A DNA stretch of 8,412 nucleotides from DATLFA01 sp039934635 (GTDB taxonomy: Bacteria > Actinomycetota > Acidimicrobiia > Acidimicrobiales > WLNW01): assembly GCA_039934635.1 (NCBI GenBank), contig JBDTLT010000235.1, forward strand, positions 1-8,412, given 5' to 3'. The notes beneath the pieces were generated by a model. It was not told the DNA's origin, made no database searches, and saw only the letters and a program-made list of their open reading frames with translations. Shown one piece after another: positions 6,327-8,412 of this stretch; position 1 is the stretch's first letter, and the number at the start of each line of letters is the position of its first letter. The position numbers were made by a program, and so were the translations under genes.

Positions 6327-6388
6327 GGTATGACGATTATTCGAACTGGAGGGTAACGGTCGGCGCCGACAACGGAATGAGTCGGAAT

Positions 6389-6404
6389 GCCCACCGAGGT
6401 GGGC
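6389..6404 (-). terminator. Short hairpin after the rpmB / cold-shock-like operon
   Basis: GCCCACC (6389-6395) and GGTGGGC (6398-6404) form a compact inverted repeat 13 bases beyond the stop of the cold-shock-like gene. The two-base spacer means the real loop would open one or two pairs. There is no U-tract. A weak terminator is the likeliest role, separating the upstream operon from pckG. Confidence 0.4.
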
Positions 6405-6417
6405 GAACCGCGAAGAT

Positions 6418-6642
6418 TCACCCGAAATCGGGTGTACCCATATCAATTTCGGAGCCGAGCGAGAGTTGCGTGGCGCGGCCAGCGCCGTCGAGATCGAAGC
6501 AGACGCGTTGCCCTTGACGAAGCATGCGGAAGACCGATCCGGCCAGGGCGTCACCCGCGAGGTCGTATTCGCTCATATCGGTATCGCGGACGACGACGCC
6601 GTCACCTGATCCCGGGTCGTACGACTTGATCACACCCTGCAT
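6418..6642 (-). CDS. Small cold-shock-domain-like OB-fold protein, degenerate RNP motifs
   Basis: The 74-residue product begins MQGVIKSYDPGSGDGVVVRD, in the register of the CspA N-terminus (G-x-V-K-W-F-N...G-F-G-F-I). It later has GSVFRMLRQGQRVCFDL, matching the CspA region around the sentence L..GQ.V.F. A cold-shock OB fold is therefore likely. The aromatic RNA-contacting residues are mostly missing: the RNP1-like segment is GDGVVVRD rather than KGFGFI, and the RNP2 VFVH is replaced by EYDLAG. Nucleic-acid binding may be altered or lost. The gene starts 18 bases after the rpmB stop on the same strand, so it is probably co-transcribed with L28 and may act near translation or ribosome assembly (inference). 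No good Shine-Dalgarno precedes the ATG, which suggests coupling to rpmB. Family assignment is by pattern only. Confidence 0.75.
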   Translation of the reverse strand: MQGVIKSYDPGSGDGVVVRDTDMSEYDLAGDALAGSVFRMLRQGQRVCFDLDGAGRATQLSLGSEIDMGTPDFG

Positions 6643-6660
6643 GTCGTTCGCACACGCTCG

Positions 6661-6855
6661 CTAGTGGGTGACCTTTTGCACCTTGCCGGCTTTGATGCAG
6701 CCGGTGCAGGCATGAAGCCGCCGGGTGCCGCCGCCAAAGGATGCCCGCACTCGTTGAATGTTCGGGTTCCAACGGCGCTTGGTCTTCCGATTCGAGTGGC
6801 TGACGGAATTACCGAAGCCAGGTTTCTTGCCGCAAATTTCGCAGACCGCTGCCAT
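6661..6855 (-). CDS. rpmB: Large-subunit ribosomal protein bL28
   Basis: The 64-residue product is a full-length bL28 of the 50S subunit. The diagnostic run from residue 12 (PGFGNSVSHSNRKTKRRW) and NPNIQRVRA are plain, as is the C-terminal CIKAGKV. Two CxxC pairs (Cys5/Cys8 and Cys50/Cys53) mark the zinc-binding C+ form. Actinobacteria often carry a second, cysteine-free L28 induced under zinc starvation, so this should be the zinc-replete copy (family knowledge). The ATG at 6853-6855 has AAAGGG five bases upstream. It lies divergent from the FakA-like gene with a 152-base gap and is followed by the cold-shock-like gene. rpmB next to a yloV/fakA homologue is a recurrent arrangement in Gram-positive bacteria. 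Confidence 0.98.
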   Translation of the reverse strand: MAAVCEICGKKPGFGNSVSHSNRKTKRRWNPNIQRVRASFGGGTRRLHACTGCIKAGKVQKVTH

Positions 6856-6860
6856 TGGTG

Positions 6861-6866
6861 CCCTTT
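6861..6866 (-). promoter_or_regulatory. Shine-Dalgarno of rpmB
   Basis: AAAGGG on the minus strand lies five bases before the rpmB ATG and confirms that start. Confidence 0.7.
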
Positions 6867-6894
6867 AGAGATCGGGGAACGCGGGGTTGGAACA

Positions 6895-6921
6895 AGGCTA
6901 CAAGCGGGATGAAGGCATCCC
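6895..6921 (-). promoter_or_regulatory. Candidate rpmB promoter with overlapping inverted repeat
   Basis: On the minus strand TAGCCT (6900-6895) fits TANNNT and would give a leader of about 33 bases to rpmB. Immediately upstream, GGGATG (6906-6911) and CATCCC (6916-6921) form a perfect six-base inverted repeat with a four-base spacer, in the spacer/-35 region where a repressor would act. A second -10-like TAACCT lies at 6953-6948. No match to the known actinobacterial Zur box pattern was seen. The function is inferred. Confidence 0.35.
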
Positions 6922-6994
6922 ATAGCTGGCCGCCCGGCGTCCCGCAGAGGTTATCTGCCGGATCGGGACCCCCCAACACCCCCGCCCAGGGCCG

Positions 6995-7000
6995 TAGCAT
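6995..7000 (+). promoter_or_regulatory. Candidate -10 box (TAGCAT), leaderless start for the FakA-like gene
   Basis: TAGCAT ends seven bases before the A of the ATG at 7008. The spacing is what a leaderless transcript requires, and no good Shine-Dalgarno is present (only AGGG at 6988-6991, too far upstream). No -35 match is visible. Confidence 0.45.
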
Positions 7001-7007
7001 CGCGGCG

Positions 7008-8412
7008 ATGTCTCAAGTTGCGGTTCTCGACGCGCCATCGCTGCGCCGGGTCATCGAAACGTACCGGGATGCGTTGGCCGCCCACCGTGGCGCGATCAAC
7101 CGGCTCAACGTGTATCCGGTGCCCGACGGGGACACCGGCACCAACATGGCGCTCACGCTCGAGTCCGTCGCCGCCGAGCTGGCGTCGGCCGGCCCCGAGA
7201 TGGCCGCGGTCTGTGCCGCGATCGCCCACGGCTCGCTGATGGGCGCCCGGGGCAATTCGGGCGTCATCCTCTCGCAGATCTTGAGGGGCCTCACCGAGAA
7301 CATCGAGGATCACCCCGTCGTCGGGGCGGCCGCGTTGGCCAAGGCCCTCGTCGCGGCAGCCGATGCGGCCTACGGCGCCGTGATGCGCCCGGTCGAGGGA
7401 ACGATCTTGACCGTGATGCGCGACGCATCCGACGCGGCCCGGGCGGCCGCCGCTGATGGATCGGTGATCGCCGTGGTCGACGCGGCGCGCAACGCGGGCG
7501 CCGCGTCGTTGGCGCGCACACCAGAGTTGTTGCAGGTGCTCAAGGACGCCGGCGTGGTCGATGCCGGCGGCGCAGGCCTGTTGTTGCTCTTCGATTCGCT
7601 GCTGCACGTGCTCGACGGCCGTACGCTCCCCGAACCGGTCGACGATGGGCCGGTGACCGCAATGGGCCACGCGGCTGCGCCCGATCACACCGAAGGCACC
7701 CGCTACGAAGTGATGTACCTGCTCGACCTCGACGACAACGCGATCGACGCGTTCAAGTCGACCTGGGACACGCTCGGCGATTCGATCGTGGTCGTGGGCG
7801 GCAGAGGCCTGTGGAACTGTCACATCCACACCGACGACATCGGCGCATCGATCGAGACGGCGATAGGGCTCGGCGGCCGGCCGTCCAAGATTCGGGTCAC
7901 CGATCTCCACGAACAAGTCGACGAACAGGACTGGGTTCGCGAGGCCGGCGGCGTAGGGGCCATCGACCCGCCGCTCGAGCGGGTGTCGACGGGCATCGTC
8001 GCCGTCGGCGTAGGCGTCGGCATCGGGCGTATTTTTCGGTCACTCGGCGTGCAGGTGGTCGTGACCGGCGGGCAATCGATGAACCCATCCACTGCCGATC
8101 TGCTCGATGCCGTTGCCCGCGTCGCGGCCGATTCGATCGTGATCCTCCCGAACAACAAGAACATCATCCCCGTCGCCGGCCGCGTCGGCGATCTCTGTGA
8201 GCGACCGGTTGCCGTCGTGCCCACGCGCACCGTTGCCGAAGGTTTTGCGGCGTTGGTCGCGTATGACCCCGAAGCGTCGCTCGCCGACAACGTCGCCGCG
8301 ATGTGCGCCGCGGCCGAACATGTCGTCGCCGGCGAAGTCACGCGCGCGGTACGCGATGCCGCCAGCCCGATCGGCCCGATCCACAGCGGCGACTACCTCG
8401 GCATCGCCCGCC
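7008..8412 (+). CDS. DAK2-domain fatty acid kinase-like protein (FakA/YloV), 3'-truncated by window edge
   Basis: The first 468 residues are visible and the frame runs off the window. Order of domains: an N-terminal DhaL-like (DAK2) ATP-binding domain to about residue 200, a middle domain, and a DegV-like C-terminal FakA domain. The Mg-ATP site is seen as VPDGDTGTNM with Asp40 and Asp42. It is followed by SLMGARGNSG (76-85) and VVDAGGAG (183-190). The C-terminal part shows GGQSMNPSTADLL (Gln356-Asn359), NNKNII and VPTRTVAEG. In Firmicutes FakA phosphorylates fatty acids held by FakB so that exogenous lipid enters phospholipid synthesis; no FakB is in this window. The ATG at 7008 is supported by the family N-terminus and a -10 box placed for a leaderless start. 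It is divergent from rpmB; recG is often the next gene in homologous loci. The middle-domain cysteine known as a zinc ligand in Staphylococcus FakA appears replaced (Glu234/Val235 region), while His272 and His274 remain. Confidence 0.93.
   Translation, partial: MSQVAVLDAPSLRRVIETYRDALAAHRGAINRLNVYPVPDGDTGTNMALTLESVAAELASAGPEMAAVCAAIAHGSLMGARGNSGVILSQILRGLTENIEDHPVVGAAALAKALVAAADAAYGAVMRPVEGTILTVMRDASDAARAAAADGSVIAVVDAARNAGAASLARTPELLQVLKDAGVVDAGGAGLLLLFDSLLHVLDGRTLPEPVDDGPVTAMGHAAAPDHTEGTRYEVMYLLDLDDNAIDAFKSTWDTLGDSIVVVGGRGLWNCHIHTDDIGASIETAIGLGGRPSKIRVTDLHEQVDEQDWVREAGGVGAIDPPLERVSTGIVAVGVGVGIGRIFRSLGVQVVVTGGQSMNPSTADLLDAVARVAADSIVILPNNKNIIPVAGRVGDLCERPVAVVPTRTVAEGFAALVAYDPEASLADNVAAMCAAAEHVVAGEVTRAVRDAASPIGPIHSGDYLGIAR

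Noticed and set aside
6280..6417. Riboswitch or small RNA upstream of pckG
   Set aside because: Only a short inverted repeat and a weak -10 box are visible; no known riboswitch core was recognised.
6951..7916. Long minus-strand open frame (321 codons) opposite the FakA-like gene
   Set aside because: Its product is low-complexity, rich in Arg, Gly, His and Val, without domain sense. The plus strand encodes an unmistakable DAK2 protein. Such antisense frames are expected in high-GC coding DNA.
1..8412. Mobile element, CRISPR array, tRNA/rRNA, toxin-antitoxin or defence system
   Set aside because: No transposase, terminal repeats with target duplications, regular spaced repeats, cloverleaf sequence or toxin-antitoxin pair was found on either strand.

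Overview
The window reads as a GC-rich actinobacterial chromosome segment, most like Acidimicrobiia (an inference from codon bias, GTG starts, a GTP-type PEP carboxykinase, an MshB-like deacetylase and an MhuD-like heme monooxygenase; no taxonomic search was possible). It is tightly packed with housekeeping and small accessory genes. I see no insertion sequence, prophage, CRISPR array, tRNA or rRNA, and no gene-free stretch over 300 bases.

Layout. Bases 1-2118 (+) hold a close-packed three-gene unit: an alpha/beta hydrolase cut off at the left edge, an MshB/Mca-like PIG-L zinc deacetylase, and a histidine phosphatase. A small three-helix membrane protein (2133-2495, -) converges on it. A 113-base divergent region (2496-2608) separates that gene from a (+) pair: an MhuD/IsdG-type heme-degrading monooxygenase and a four-helix membrane protein with conserved-looking histidines. 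A perfect 22-bp palindrome in the divergent region abuts the membrane gene's start codon and carries a -10-like box on each strand. Next is an uncharacterised, membrane-anchored, secreted protein (3401-4420, +). It converges on the gene for GTP-dependent PEP carboxykinase (4486-6279, -), with a perfect 15-bp stem-loop between them. Upstream on the (-) strand are ribosomal protein L28 (rpmB, zinc-ribbon form) and a cold-shock-like OB-fold protein, probably one operon. Divergent from rpmB, and running off the right edge, is a FakA/YloV-type (DAK2 domain) fatty acid kinase.

How the genes fit together. PEP carboxykinase links the TCA cycle to gluconeogenesis. The rpmB/fakA pairing is an arrangement familiar from Firmicutes and Actinobacteria, usually with recG downstream of fakA, which would lie beyond this window. 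The least described parts are the heme-monooxygenase/four-helix-protein pair with its palindromic divergent promoter region, the degenerate cold-shock protein behind rpmB, and the long stem-loop at the pckG convergence. These are the best candidates for new biology, though none amounts to an obvious novel defence or mobile system.
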